DNA of 64,000 bases, from positions 1-64,000 of the forward strand of contig NZ_JAMBOJ010000023.1 in NCBI RefSeq assembly GCF_023715565.1. The letters are read 5' to 3'. The DNA is from Cytobacillus firmus (lineage in GTDB: Bacteria > Bacillota > Bacilli > Bacillales > Cytobacillaceae). Under the pieces are notes generated by a model. That model worked only from the letters and a program-made list of their open reading frames with translations, did not search any database and was not told where the DNA came from. A program made the position numbers and the translations under genes. Below, piece after piece: positions 17,036-25,000 of this stretch (position 1 is its first letter; every line of letters begins with the position of its first letter).

Positions 17036-17758
17036 ATGTTAAAGGGACAAACGGCCATAGTAACAGGTGCATCCAGAGGGATCGGCAAGGAAATCGCTGT
17101 TAAGCTCGCTCAGCAGGGTATGAAGCTGACTCTGGTTGGCAGCTCAGAGGAAATACACCAATCTGCAGAAGACCTCAATAAAATGGGATTTTCAGATGTA
17201 GTGCCCATTCAGGCAGATATTTCAAATGAAGTACAAGTAAAGGCAGCGGTTGAAAAAACTCTTCAGACATACGGGCAGCTTGACCTTCTTGTGAACAATG
17301 CAGGTATGGGCTTTTTTAAACAGGTTGATGAAACGACACTGGATGAGTGGAAAAAGGTCTTTGAAGTCAATGTGCAGGGAGTTTTTCTTGGAAGCAGGGC
17401 AGTACTGCCGCATATGAAAGAGCGGAAATCAGGCACAATCATTACCATATCTTCAGATGTAGCCAGGTATACGATCCCAAATGGATCAGCCTATACGGCA
17501 ACAAAATACGCAGTTCAAGGCTTCTCGGGATCTTTAGCTCAGGAAGTCAGAGAATACGGTATCCGTGTCGGAACCATAAATCCTGGAATGGTTGATACTT
17601 TTTTTGCCGAATCCAAGCAGGGACTCGAAGAGAAAAAAGATTGGCTGAAGGTCGAAGATATCGCAAACGCTGTTGTTTACATGGCATCAGCACCGAAACA
17701 CATGATGATAGACGAAATCGTTCTTCATCCATTTGTTCAAAATTATCCAATAGCATAA
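17036..17758 (+). CDS. Short-chain dehydrogenase/reductase
   Basis: A 240-residue classical SDR oxidoreductase. It has the cofactor motif TGASRGIG (residues 10-17), the NNAG motif (near 85), the catalytic serine ISSD (near 139) and YTATK (near 153). FabG-like proteins and general ketone or aldehyde reductases share these marks, so the substrate is not determined. It follows pgcA by 39 nt with AAGGAAG before the ATG. The stop codon overlaps the left edge of the structured repeat at 17757. Confidence 0.83.
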   Translation: MLKGQTAIVTGASRGIGKEIAVKLAQQGMKLTLVGSSEEIHQSAEDLNKMGFSDVVPIQADISNEVQVKAAVEKTLQTYGQLDLLVNNAGMGFFKQVDETTLDEWKKVFEVNVQGVFLGSRAVLPHMKERKSGTIITISSDVARYTIPNGSAYTATKYAVQGFSGSLAQEVREYGIRVGTINPGMVDTFFAESKQGLEEKKDWLKVEDIANAVVYMASAPKHMMIDEIVLHPFVQNYPIA

Positions 17759-18088
17759 AGTGAACTTCAATCAGCGGGGGTTTTCCTTATCCCCCACTGA
17801 TTGTTAGTTGAGGCCCACAGGAAGTGGGGCACAAAGACGTTGCCACAGTACGTGGTGTTCTAGTCTTTGTTCTTCTTTTCGGGCCTTTACATATAAAGCG
17901 AGGCGACTTGCCCTAGGGTGACAAGCATTAGACGAGCAGGTAGCGAGGAGTGCTTTTCTTGCCATCATCTGCTTGGCTTATGACATCATGCCCCTAGGAG
18001 TCGCAGCTAGATTGTGCAGTTTGACCCCCGCTTACCCTCCTTTGATTCCTCTAAGTCTTGAAGTGGGGGCTTAACTGCCCGTTAGACT
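17757..18088 (+). ncRNA. Structured 330-nt repeat element, candidate non-coding RNA
   Basis: A gene-free segment with several nested complementary arms. These include CAATCAGCGGGGG with CCCCCACTGATTG at the 5' end; AGGCCC with GGGCCT enclosing ACAAAGAC with GTCTTTGT, which itself encloses CCAC/GTGG; GCGACT...CCTAGGG with CCCTAGG...AGTCGC; and CCCCCGCTT with AAGTGGGGG near the 3' end. Its two ends recur joined together at 39636-39678. The folding and repeat nature are read from sequence. Identity is unknown; a relic of an IS200/IS605-type element with its structured RNA (including the HEARO/omega-RNA type) is one possibility. A terminator follows at 18101. Confidence 0.55.
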
Positions 18089-18100
18089 ACTATAGAAATT

Positions 18101-18131
18101 CTGCACCGAAGAGAATGGCTCTTCGGTGTTT
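18101..18131 (+). terminator. Intrinsic terminator downstream of the structured element
   Basis: CACCGAAGAG and CTCTTCGGTG form a perfect 10-bp stem around AATGG, followed by T6. It could end an RNA starting in or before the structured element, or the SDR transcript. Confidence 0.85.
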
Positions 18132-18256
18132 TTTATGATGGCTTCTTCCTTCTACATCTTTAGTCGCAGGCTGCTTCCTCCGAAATGCCAAGGAAGTAAT
18201 GGAAGATAAGTTATATAATATAAGTACATATTTGACAAGGACCAAGGGGGATACGG

Positions 18257-19387
18257 GTGTTGGGGAAAAAAAGACAATCAGAAATCGGAATATTAAAAGA
18301 AATAGCAGAGCTACTGAATGAAGGAACAGAAATAGATTCACTTCTTAAAGAGGTGCTGCAAAAACTGCTTCACATCACGGGTCTGGAAACGGGATGGGTA
18401 TTTTTGATTGACAGCCATGGGGAGTTCCGCCTGGCAGCAGAAGAGAAACTGCCCCCTGCCCTTTCCGCGGATAACTGCAGGCCGATGTGCAAGGGAAATT
18501 GCTGGTGTATTGACCGCTATAATGACGGCAGATTAAACAAAGCTTCAAATATAATTGAATGCAAAAGAATAGAAGATGCAATTGCCGAGCAAAGAAAAGA
18601 TACCAATGGGCTAACCCATCATGCCTCCGTACCGCTGAGAGCAGGAGAGGAAAAGTTTGGTGTACTTAATATTGGCTCACCTGCTAAAACCCATTTTTCA
18701 CAGGAAGAATTGGCTTTGCTGGAATCGGTTGCTTTCCAAATCGGTACGGCTATAAAACGGATCAAGCTCACACAGCTCGAACAAGAGACGGCACTTGCTG
18801 CGGAAAGAAACCGGCTGGCAAGGGACCTGCATGATTCAGTCAACCAGCTTTTATTCTCTCTAAGCCTGACGGCGAGAGGAGGAGCGGAAATGGCGGATAA
18901 CCCGGAAATGAAAGAAACCTTTTCCTACATGCAGGATCTCGCACAGGAAGCCTTAAGCGAGATGAGAGCGCTTATCTGGCAGCTCAAACCGCGCGGACTG
19001 GAAAATGGAATTATATGTGCAATGCAGACTTACAGTCAAATGCTTGGCCTGAAACTAAACTCAAAAGTTAAGGGTGTAATTTGTCTTCCGGGTAAAGTTG
19101 AAGAAGCACTTTGGAGAATTGGCCAGGAAGCTCTGGCAAACTGCAAGAAACATTCCGGTGAGTCAACAGCTGATGTAGTACTGACTGTGGATGAAAGAAC
19201 AGTTACCATGATGATTTCCGATTGCGGCAGAGGGTTTCACTACCGTGAAAAAGATATCCCTTCTCTCGGCCTCAAAAGTATCAAGAAAAGGACAGAAGCA
19301 CTGAATGGTTTATTCAAGTTAATAACAGGACCGAATAAAGGAACAACTATTGAAATTGTTATTCCTTTGGAAAAGGGAGGGAAATAA
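18257..19387 (+). CDS. yhcY: GAF-domain sensor histidine kinase (YhcY-like)
   Basis: A 376-residue cytosolic kinase without membrane segments. A GAF domain spans about 10-175 and contains cysteines in CRPMCKGNCWC (near 73-84) that could bind a cofactor. A HisKA_3 dimerisation segment follows, with the phospho-accepting histidine in ARDLHDSVNQ (near 193), then an ATPase domain with DCGRGF (near 325). It starts at GTG after AAGGGGG. The response regulator begins one base after its stop codon. Size, order and the azoreductase downstream match yhcY-yhcZ-yhdA of B. subtilis. The signal is unknown. Confidence 0.88.
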   Translation: MLGKKRQSEIGILKEIAELLNEGTEIDSLLKEVLQKLLHITGLETGWVFLIDSHGEFRLAAEEKLPPALSADNCRPMCKGNCWCIDRYNDGRLNKASNIIECKRIEDAIAEQRKDTNGLTHHASVPLRAGEEKFGVLNIGSPAKTHFSQEELALLESVAFQIGTAIKRIKLTQLEQETALAAERNRLARDLHDSVNQLLFSLSLTARGGAEMADNPEMKETFSYMQDLAQEALSEMRALIWQLKPRGLENGIICAMQTYSQMLGLKLNSKVKGVICLPGKVEEALWRIGQEALANCKKHSGESTADVVLTVDERTVTMMISDCGRGFHYREKDIPSLGLKSIKKRTEALNGLFKLITGPNKGTTIEIVIPLEKGGK

Positions 19388-20035
19388 ATGACCATCAAAG
19401 TTTTAATTGCGGATGACCATCATGTTGTAAGAAGAGGACTCGTATTTTTTCTCAAAACCCAGCAGGAAATCGAAATTATCGGGGAGGCAAAAAACGGCCT
19501 TGAAGCTATTGAGATGATGCACACAAATCAGCCTGATGTTATATTAATGGACCTGGATATGCCTGTAATGAATGGGATTGAAGCGACACGGCAAATTAAA
19601 CTGAAATATCCTGATGTGAAAATCATGATACTCACAAGCTTTTCTGACCAGGATCATGTAATACCTGCGATTGAGGCTGGCGCATCTGGATATCAGCTGA
19701 AGGATATTGAACCGGACATCCTTGTTCGGGCAATCGTTCAGCTGATGAAAGGGGAAAATCAGCTTCATCCAAAAGCCACTTCACACCTGCTCACACATTT
19801 AACAAATAAGAACAGTACAGAAAGACAGCCGATTGAAGAGCTGACAAAGAGAGAGCTCGAAGTTCTAAGGGAGATTGCAAAAGGGAAAAGCAATAAAGAA
19901 ATTGCTTCATCCTTGTTTATCACTGAAAAAACAGTCAAAACCCATGTTTCCAACCTGCTGTCAAAATTAGAGCTAGCCGACAGGACACAGGCAGCACTTT
20001 ATGCAGTCCGTCATGGCATTGCGGAATCAGATTAA
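19388..20035 (+). CDS. yhcZ: NarL/LuxR-family response regulator (YhcZ-like)
   Basis: A 215-residue response regulator with a receiver domain (phospho-acceptor aspartate in VILMDLDMPVMNG, near 55; conserved lysine in YQLKDIEPD) and a C-terminal LuxR-type helix-turn-helix (LTKRELEVLREIAKGKSNKEIA...TVKTHVSNLLSKL). It is the partner of the adjacent GAF kinase. The azoreductase 141 nt downstream is a likely target by analogy with B. subtilis. Confidence 0.9.
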   Translation: MTIKVLIADDHHVVRRGLVFFLKTQQEIEIIGEAKNGLEAIEMMHTNQPDVILMDLDMPVMNGIEATRQIKLKYPDVKIMILTSFSDQDHVIPAIEAGASGYQLKDIEPDILVRAIVQLMKGENQLHPKATSHLLTHLTNKNSTERQPIEELTKRELEVLREIAKGKSNKEIASSLFITEKTVKTHVSNLLSKLELADRTQAALYAVRHGIAESD

Positions 20036-20176
20036 AAAGTTCATCCTAAAGTCTGAGGAAATAATTAATAAAATAGTACCAAATCCAGCTTTAAAAAAAT
20101 TCAGCCATCCTGACGATGTGCAAAAGTGATTGTTTCTATATACTAAAGAATATAGGAACTTAAAGGAGAGTTTAAA

Positions 20177-20716
20177 ATGAAACTTACAATTATTAATGGA
20201 AGTCCGCGAGCGAAGGGACGTACGGGTATAGCCTCCCGTTACATTGCAAGAAAATACAATGCTGAACTGATCGACTTAAGTCTTAGTGAAATTCCTTTAT
20301 ATAATGGAACTGAAGATCAATATGGACTGCCAGCTGTAAAGAAGCTGCGTCAGCAGATTGCAGATTCTGATGGAGTCATTCTTGCTTCCCCTGAGTACCA
20401 CAGTGCTATGAGCGGAGCATTAAAGAATGCGCTGGATTTTCTGGGAAGTGAGCAATTTGCCCATAAGCCAGTCGGCCTGCTGGTAGTGGCAGGGGGAGGT
20501 AAAGGCGGCATTAATGCACTGAACAATTTAAGAATTGCCGGCAGAGGCGTATATGCCAATGTTATCCCTAAGCAGCTTGTCCTTGACCCGCATTGTTTTG
20601 ATTATGAAAATGATGGCCTTTTTGAGGAACCAGCCAAACTGGTAGAGGACTTAATAAATGAACTTCAAATATATATGAGGGCATATGGTCAAATTAAACA
20701 GGAATTAAAACAATAA
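20177..20716 (+). CDS. azr: NADPH-dependent FMN reductase / azoreductase
   Basis: A 179-residue flavodoxin-fold oxidoreductase. The FMN phosphate loop is NGSPRAKGRTG (residues 6-16); ASPEYHSAMSGALKNALDF (near 75-93) is the family signature. It matches YhdA/AzoR1 of B. subtilis in length and position behind yhcYZ; that enzyme reduces azo compounds and quinones with NADPH. AAAGGAGAG precedes the ATG and an intrinsic terminator follows. Confidence 0.88.
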   Translation: MKLTIINGSPRAKGRTGIASRYIARKYNAELIDLSLSEIPLYNGTEDQYGLPAVKKLRQQIADSDGVILASPEYHSAMSGALKNALDFLGSEQFAHKPVGLLVVAGGGKGGINALNNLRIAGRGVYANVIPKQLVLDPHCFDYENDGLFEEPAKLVEDLINELQIYMRAYGQIKQELKQ

Positions 20717-20725
20717 AAAAACAAA

Positions 20726-20755
20726 AACACGGACTAAAAAATCCGTGTTTTTTTT
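20726..20755. terminator. Intrinsic terminator
   Basis: AACACGGA and TCCGTGTT pair around an A-rich loop, followed by T8; it lies between the convergent azoreductase and yhdB genes. Confidence 0.85.
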
Positions 20756-20776
20756 ATTATTGGTGGAATTCTTTTG

Positions 20777-21031
20777 TCAGGTTAGTTCATGAAATACAGT
20801 GTTTGGCAGCTGTTTTTCCGATAATTCGTTGGCATGGTCAATATATCTTAGCAGTGAGTATAAATGTTTTTCAATTACTGAATAATCTTTTTCAAAGTTG
20901 TAGGCATGAAGAAAATGTTCAATTTTCTTCGAAAGAAACTGATCTTCTGTTCTGACCATCAGGATCAGCAGGTTATCCCATTCAGACCGGTGTGTATAAT
21001 ATAACGCACGGTCATAATCCACTTTATTCAT
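20777..21031 (-). CDS. yhdB: YhdB-like small protein
   Basis: An 84-residue soluble protein (start MNKVDYDRALYYTHRSEWDN) that matches YhdB in size, composition and position next to the azoreductase gene. It is mainly helical, with no catalytic motif or membrane segment. AGGAGGAG lies upstream of the ATG. The function is unknown. Confidence 0.75.
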   Translation of the reverse strand: MNKVDYDRALYYTHRSEWDNLLILMVRTEDQFLSKKIEHFLHAYNFEKDYSVIEKHLYSLLRYIDHANELSEKQLPNTVFHELT

Positions 21032-21238
21032 TTGTCCTCTCCTCCTCTTCCAGGAGTTGATTATAGTTTATGATGATGCGGCATTTTATTTCACAGTAAA
21101 TCTTGGACTTGTTGATTTATAAAGGTTTTCATCATTTTCCTGTATATATTGGCAGCATTCATTTATAAAGCAATTCCATACATAAAATTCTAGCCTGTGT
21201 CAAAAATATCATTAACGACATATGATTTGGAGGTAAAA

Positions 21239-21556
21239 ATGAAAAAGTTTTTATCGATTTTAATGCTGATTTGCTTATTAGCTGGAGGAAGTTCATTGGC
21301 AGGAGCCGTCCAGCAGCCAGATTATGAAAAGTATGGGAGAATCGCAGTTGCAGTAGTAAAAGAAGACTATCCTGGAGAAGAAGTAGTGGATTATCAGTAT
21401 GGAGGAAGAAAGAAAATTTCTGAAACAGATGTAACTGACACCTTTACTTTCACCGTAAAAGAGAATGGGAAGCCTGTGACCGTGCTGGTTAATGTCACAC
21501 ATAACCTTAAGGATAACAAAGCGGTTAGTCTTTCAGTAGAGAGAAAAGAACAGTAA
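21239..21556 (+). CDS. yhdC: YhdC-like secreted protein (DUF3889)
   Basis: A 105-residue precursor with a signal peptide (residues 1-24, cleavage near AGA-VQQ) and a small alpha/beta domain (PDYEKYGRIAVAVVKEDYPG...) typical of the DUF3889/YhdC family. It should be exported; the function is unknown. The ATG at 21239 is supported by GGAGGT; an upstream in-frame start lacks a ribosome site. A hairpin terminator follows at once. Confidence 0.78.
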   Translation: MKKFLSILMLICLLAGGSSLAGAVQQPDYEKYGRIAVAVVKEDYPGEEVVDYQYGGRKKISETDVTDTFTFTVKENGKPVTVLVNVTHNLKDNKAVSLSVERKEQ

Positions 21557-21576
21557 GCTCCTTCGGGGGCTTTTTT
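21557..21576 (+). terminator. Intrinsic terminator of yhdC
   Basis: AGCTCC, TTCG loop, GGGGCT, then T6. Confidence 0.78.
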
Positions 21577-21623
21577 CAATCTTCAAAAAACTTGAATAAA
21601 GAATCAAACTGACAAGTAGGGGA

Positions 21624-21890
21624 GTGGGTCTTTTGAGGGAATCAATTCTTGTTGCAGAGGACGAAGCTAAAATCGCAAGGCTTCTGGAAATTGAACTTGA
21701 ATTCGAGGGCTATCGTGTAACTAAGGCAATGGATGGTATACAGGCAATGGAGTTATATCGGACTGGTAGCTGGGACTTGATTATACTGGATATCATGGCT
21801 TCCAGGATTTAGCGGCGAATGACTACATTACAAAACCGTTTCAGGTTGAGGAACTGCTTGCACGGATCGGTGGCCCTAAGGCTTAAATCA
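21624..21890 (+). pseudogene. Decayed OmpR-type response regulator
   Basis: Receiver-domain coding sequence starts well (ESILVAEDEAKIARLLEIELEFEGYRVTKA) with the acceptor aspartate in LIILDIM, then breaks. The segment that should lead from the acceptor aspartate to the conserved lysine is missing. The frame resumes as NDYITKPFQVEELLARI, followed by a 1-base shift into VALRLK. The whole DNA-binding domain is absent. An internal deletion plus a frameshift make this a remnant. Confidence 0.85.
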
Positions 21891-21916
21891 GCGGCAGAAG
21901 AAACTAAAGCGATGAA

Positions 21917-22027
21917 GACGAAGGACAAATCCTTTATGAAATTGAACTGAAAACAAATAAAGGCGAAGCAGATGTTGATATCGATGCGGAATCAGGAAAA
22001 GTATTAAAAGTCGAATTGGATGATTAA
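21917..22027 (+). pseudogene. PepSY-domain fragment
   Basis: Thirty-six codons ending in TAA read EGQILYEIELKTNKGEADVD...GKVLKVELDD, the C-terminal strand pattern of a PepSY domain. There is no start codon or ribosome site, and a stop lies just upstream in frame. PepSY proteins are often encoded beside OmpR-type two-component systems, so this and the response-regulator fragment look like the two ends of one deleted locus. Confidence 0.7.
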
Positions 22028-22155
22028 TGCCAAATAGAAAGCGGGGTGAAATGCTCCGCTTTTTGATGTAATTCGTTACAAGCTTATGAAGAGACTACTC
22101 ATCAATCCTCTTGTTGGTTCATAGATTATGGTAAGGACTAAAAGGGGGAGTGGCA

Positions 22156-23568
22156 ATGCGAGAGGAAGATAATAAATCATTGGAATATGCCATTCAGGAA
22201 ATTACTGAAATTGCAAATGGGTTTGGTTTAGACTATTACCCTATGAGGTATGAAATTTGCCCAGCTGAAATCATTTATACATTTGGCGCTTATGGCATGC
22301 CGACCAGGTTTTCACATTGGAGCTTTGGAAAACAGTTTCATAAAATGAAGCTGCATTATGATTTAGGATTATCAAAAATTTATGAGCTCGTAATTAATTC
22401 GGATCCTTGTTATGCGTTTCTGCTGGATTCAAATACCCTTATTCAAAACAAATTAATTGTGGCTCATGTTTTAGCACATTGTGATTTCTTTAAAAATAAT
22501 GTGCGTTTTCAAAACACAAAGAGAGACATGGTAGAGAGTATGGCTGCCACCGCTGAAAGAATAAGGCATTATGAAATTGAGTTTGGGAAGAAGGAAGTGG
22601 AAACCTTCCTTGATGCTGTGCTGGCCATTGAGGAGCATATTGATCCGTCTCTTATGAGGCCAAAGCTAGCCTGGAGTTCGGATGATGAGTATGAAAGCAG
22701 CGGTGATACGGCAGCACCCAGCCCTTATGATGATTTATGGGATTTGGATGAAAGAAATAAGAAGCGTGAACCAAAGAAGAAAAATAAGAAATTCCCTCCG
22801 AAGCCGGAAAAAGATTTATTGCTGTTTATAGAGAGCTACAGCAGGGAGCTAACCGACTGGCAGCGGGATATATTAACGATGATGCGGGAAGAAATGCTTT
22901 ATTTTTGGCCACAGCTGGAAACTAAAATTATGAATGAAGGCTGGGCATCGTATTGGCATCAGCGCATCTTAAGAGAAATGGACTTAACATCTGCTGAAGC
23001 GCTGGAATTTGCAAAGTTAAATGCAGGGGTTGTGCAGCCGTCCAAGACTGGAATCAATCCATATTATCTGGGTCTGAAGATTTTTGAAGATATTGAAGAA
23101 CGATATAATAATCCGACTGAGGAAATGAAAAGGCGCGGGGCGGTGCCAAATTCTGGCCGGGAAAAAATGTTTGAGGTTCGTGAAATCGAGTCAGATATAT
23201 CATTTTTAAGAAATTATTTAACAAAAGACCTTGTCATGAGAGAAGATATGTATCTGTTCCAAAAACAGGGTAAGGATTATAAAGTAGTGGATAAACAGTG
23301 GGAGCATGTGCGAGATCAGCTTGTCAGCATGCGTGTAAATGGAGGATTCCCATATTTGACGGTTAATGATGGCGATTATATGAAGAATGGTGAACTATAC
23401 TTAAAGCACTGGTTTGAAGGTGTGGAGCTTGATCTTAAATATCTTGAAAAAGTACTCCCATATGTACATCAGCTTTGGGGCAGAGGTGTCCATATGGAAA
23501 CCATCGTTGAAGGCAAGAACATGCTTTTCACTTACGATGGGAAGAGCATTCACAGAAAATATTTATAA
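22156..23568 (+). CDS. spoVR: Stage V sporulation protein R
   Basis: A 470-residue SpoVR-family protein, needed for proper spore cortex formation in B. subtilis. Family stretches include [54 protein letters not shown] and [13 protein letters not shown]. The ATG at 22156 is used because AAGGGGGAG lies 5-6 nt upstream; the GTG two codons earlier overlaps that site. The gene has its own terminator. Its presence points to a spore former. Confidence 0.93.
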   Translation: MREEDNKSLEYAIQEITEIANGFGLDYYPMRYEICPAEIIYTFGAYGMPTRFSHWSFGKQFHKMKLHYDLGLSKIYELVINSDPCYAFLLDSNTLIQNKLIVAHVLAHCDFFKNNVRFQNTKRDMVESMAATAERIRHYEIEFGKKEVETFLDAVLAIEEHIDPSLMRPKLAWSSDDEYESSGDTAAPSPYDDLWDLDERNKKREPKKKNKKFPPKPEKDLLLFIESYSRELTDWQRDILTMMREEMLYFWPQLETKIMNEGWASYWHQRILREMDLTSAEALEFAKLNAGVVQPSKTGINPYYLGLKIFEDIEERYNNPTEEMKRRGAVPNSGREKMFEVREIESDISFLRNYLTKDLVMREDMYLFQKQGKDYKVVDKQWEHVRDQLVSMRVNGGFPYLTVNDGDYMKNGELYLKHWFEGVELDLKYLEKVLPYVHQLWGRGVHMETIVEGKNMLFTYDGKSIHRKYL

Positions 23569-23576
23569 AAATGACG

Positions 23577-23610
23577 GACGGACCAAAGTATGTTGTGGTT
23601 CGTCTTTTTT
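23577..23610 (+). terminator. spoVR terminator
   Basis: GACGGACC and GGTTCGTC pair (one G-T wobble) around 12 nt and are followed by T6. Confidence 0.78.
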
Positions 23611-23693
23611 CAGGTTTTTTAAAAATGGGCAGAATAAAACTAAATACTTCTGTTGTTTCTTTGTGAAAGAAATATAACAGGAAGACTATAGGG

Positions 23694-23982
23694 GTGAACC
23701 ATACGTGGTATATGTGGAGTGAACCTGGCAAAAAAGAAGAGCTGATTGGAAAACAGGTAGCGATAAAAGGGATTAACGAGAAAGCTAAAGGGGAGGAAAG
23801 ACTTCTTGGCGGTAGTGAGCTAACCGAATTGTCCAGTGAAGAAAGTGGTTTTATACCAGATTCACAAAACGTGGTAAAGTTTGAAAAAAACATAACCTAA
23901 TCGAACTGGGAAATGGAAATTAAATACCTATGCAAATGATTCATTACTAGGAACAACCGTTGTGACCGTTCTTGACAAATAA
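23694..23982 (+). pseudogene. Frameshifted, N-terminally truncated DUF4871-like lipoprotein gene
   Basis: An open frame from GTG 23694 encodes WYMWSEPGKKEELIGKQVAI..., ending at 23900. A different frame continues with TGKWKLNTYANDSLLGTTVV and stops at 23982. Together they resemble the Ig-like DUF4871 family of secreted bacillus proteins (the GTWKL.VY strand at the end). The export signal is missing and at least one indel separates the parts. It sits beside the left boundary palindrome of the accessory island. Confidence 0.6.
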
Positions 23983-24160
23983 AGGCGTTAAAGACGCGAT
24001 TCCTTCTAAAGACTACTCGTCAGTTTCTTTAATTGCTGATTGTAAATCTTCTCTTTCCAATTTACGTTAGTGTTCTCTCTGTACAGGTTCTTTCTAATAG
24101 AAACGGTACGTGAACGGTCGAAATATAACTAAATAAATATTGTGAAATAAGGAAAACTAT

Positions 24161-24230
24161 GGGACTGGTCGACTGTCCTGCTACTATCATGGCTCTATTT
24201 CCAACTCGTAGGACGAGGGACCTGTCCCCC
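24161..24230. repeat. Island-boundary palindrome, copy A
   Basis: An imperfect palindrome running from GGGACTGGT to ACCTGTCCC, including ACTGTCCTGCTACTAT and CTCGTAGGACGAGGGA. It aligns with copy B at 31688-31753, which has the same end and core words. Copy A ends 6 nt beyond the stop of the response regulator gene, copy B lies 241 nt upstream of the binding-protein gene, so the pair brackets the 24.2-31.4 kb operon. It is REP-like and has no T-run. Confidence 0.6.
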
Positions 24231-24235
24231 TTGGT

Positions 24236-25000
24236 TCACATGGTCTTAATAAAATCACCCGGGGAGATGGAGAAGTATTTTTTGAATACTGTGCTGAAGT
24301 GTTTGTAGTCTGTGAATCCCACATCATTTGCAATTTCGTACAGGCGGTAATTGTCTGTCTGTAGTAGGGAGATGGCCTTGACGATCCGGTAGCGATTGAG
24401 AAAGTTCATGATTGTCAGGTTTGTTTCTTTCTTAAACACCCGGCTAAGATAACTGGCACTGACATTTAAGTGTTCTGCGATATCTTCATTACTCAGTTTT
24501 TCACGGTAATGATCCTGAATGAACTCAATGCATTGTGTTACGTAATGATTTTTGGAGTCATTCATATTGTTCTCAATTAATTCCTGATAATAGGAAATGG
24601 TTTGGTTCTTTTTTTGCAGCTTCCTTTTGTCCTTGATCTTTTTGGTTACGTTTCTTAACGTTTCGTATAAAACGTTGTCATCCACAGGCTTCAGAATATA
24701 GTCATGAACCCCCAGCCTGATCCCTTTCTGAGCGTAAGAGAAATCACTATAGCTCGTTAGAATCAATTTTTCAAATTCATGGACGCCGGCAGCTTCTTCA
24801 AGCATTTGAATACCGTCCATTACCGGCATTTTGATATCTGTTAACACGATGTCCGGCTTTACTTCAATTATCTTCTTCAGCCCTTCTGCACCATTACTTG
24901 CTTCCCCGGCGATGGAGATTCCAATGCTTGTCCAGTCGATTGTATAGATAAGACCTTGGCGGATGATACGTTCATCTTCAACAATGACTACATTTATCAT
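24236..25000 (-). CDS. YesN-type response regulator (receiver + AraC domain)
   Basis: A 254-residue regulator with a receiver domain (acceptor aspartate in DIVLTDIKMPVMDG, near 54; lysine in DYILKPVDD near 104) and a C-terminal AraC-type double helix-turn-helix (SNEDIAEHLNVSASYLSRVFKKETN...ANDVGFTDYKHFSTVFKKYF). Its ATG overlaps the end of the histidine kinase gene, so the two are coupled. It should control the upstream importer genes in response to the extracellular signal read by the kinase. Confidence 0.9.
   Translation of the reverse strand: MINVVIVEDERIIRQGLIYTIDWTSIGISIAGEASNGAEGLKKIIEVKPDIVLTDIKMPVMDGIQMLEEAAGVHEFEKLILTSYSDFSYAQKGIRLGVHDYILKPVDDNVLYETLRNVTKKIKDKRKLQKKNQTISYYQELIENNMNDSKNHYVTQCIEFIQDHYREKLSNEDIAEHLNVSASYLSRVFKKETNLTIMNFLNRYRIVKAISLLQTDNYRLYEIANDVGFTDYKHFSTVFKKYFSISPGDFIKTM

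Noticed and set aside
24003-24160. Possible further coding sequence between the DUF4871-like relic and palindrome A
   Set aside because: Short broken frames only, no ribosome site or recognisable product.
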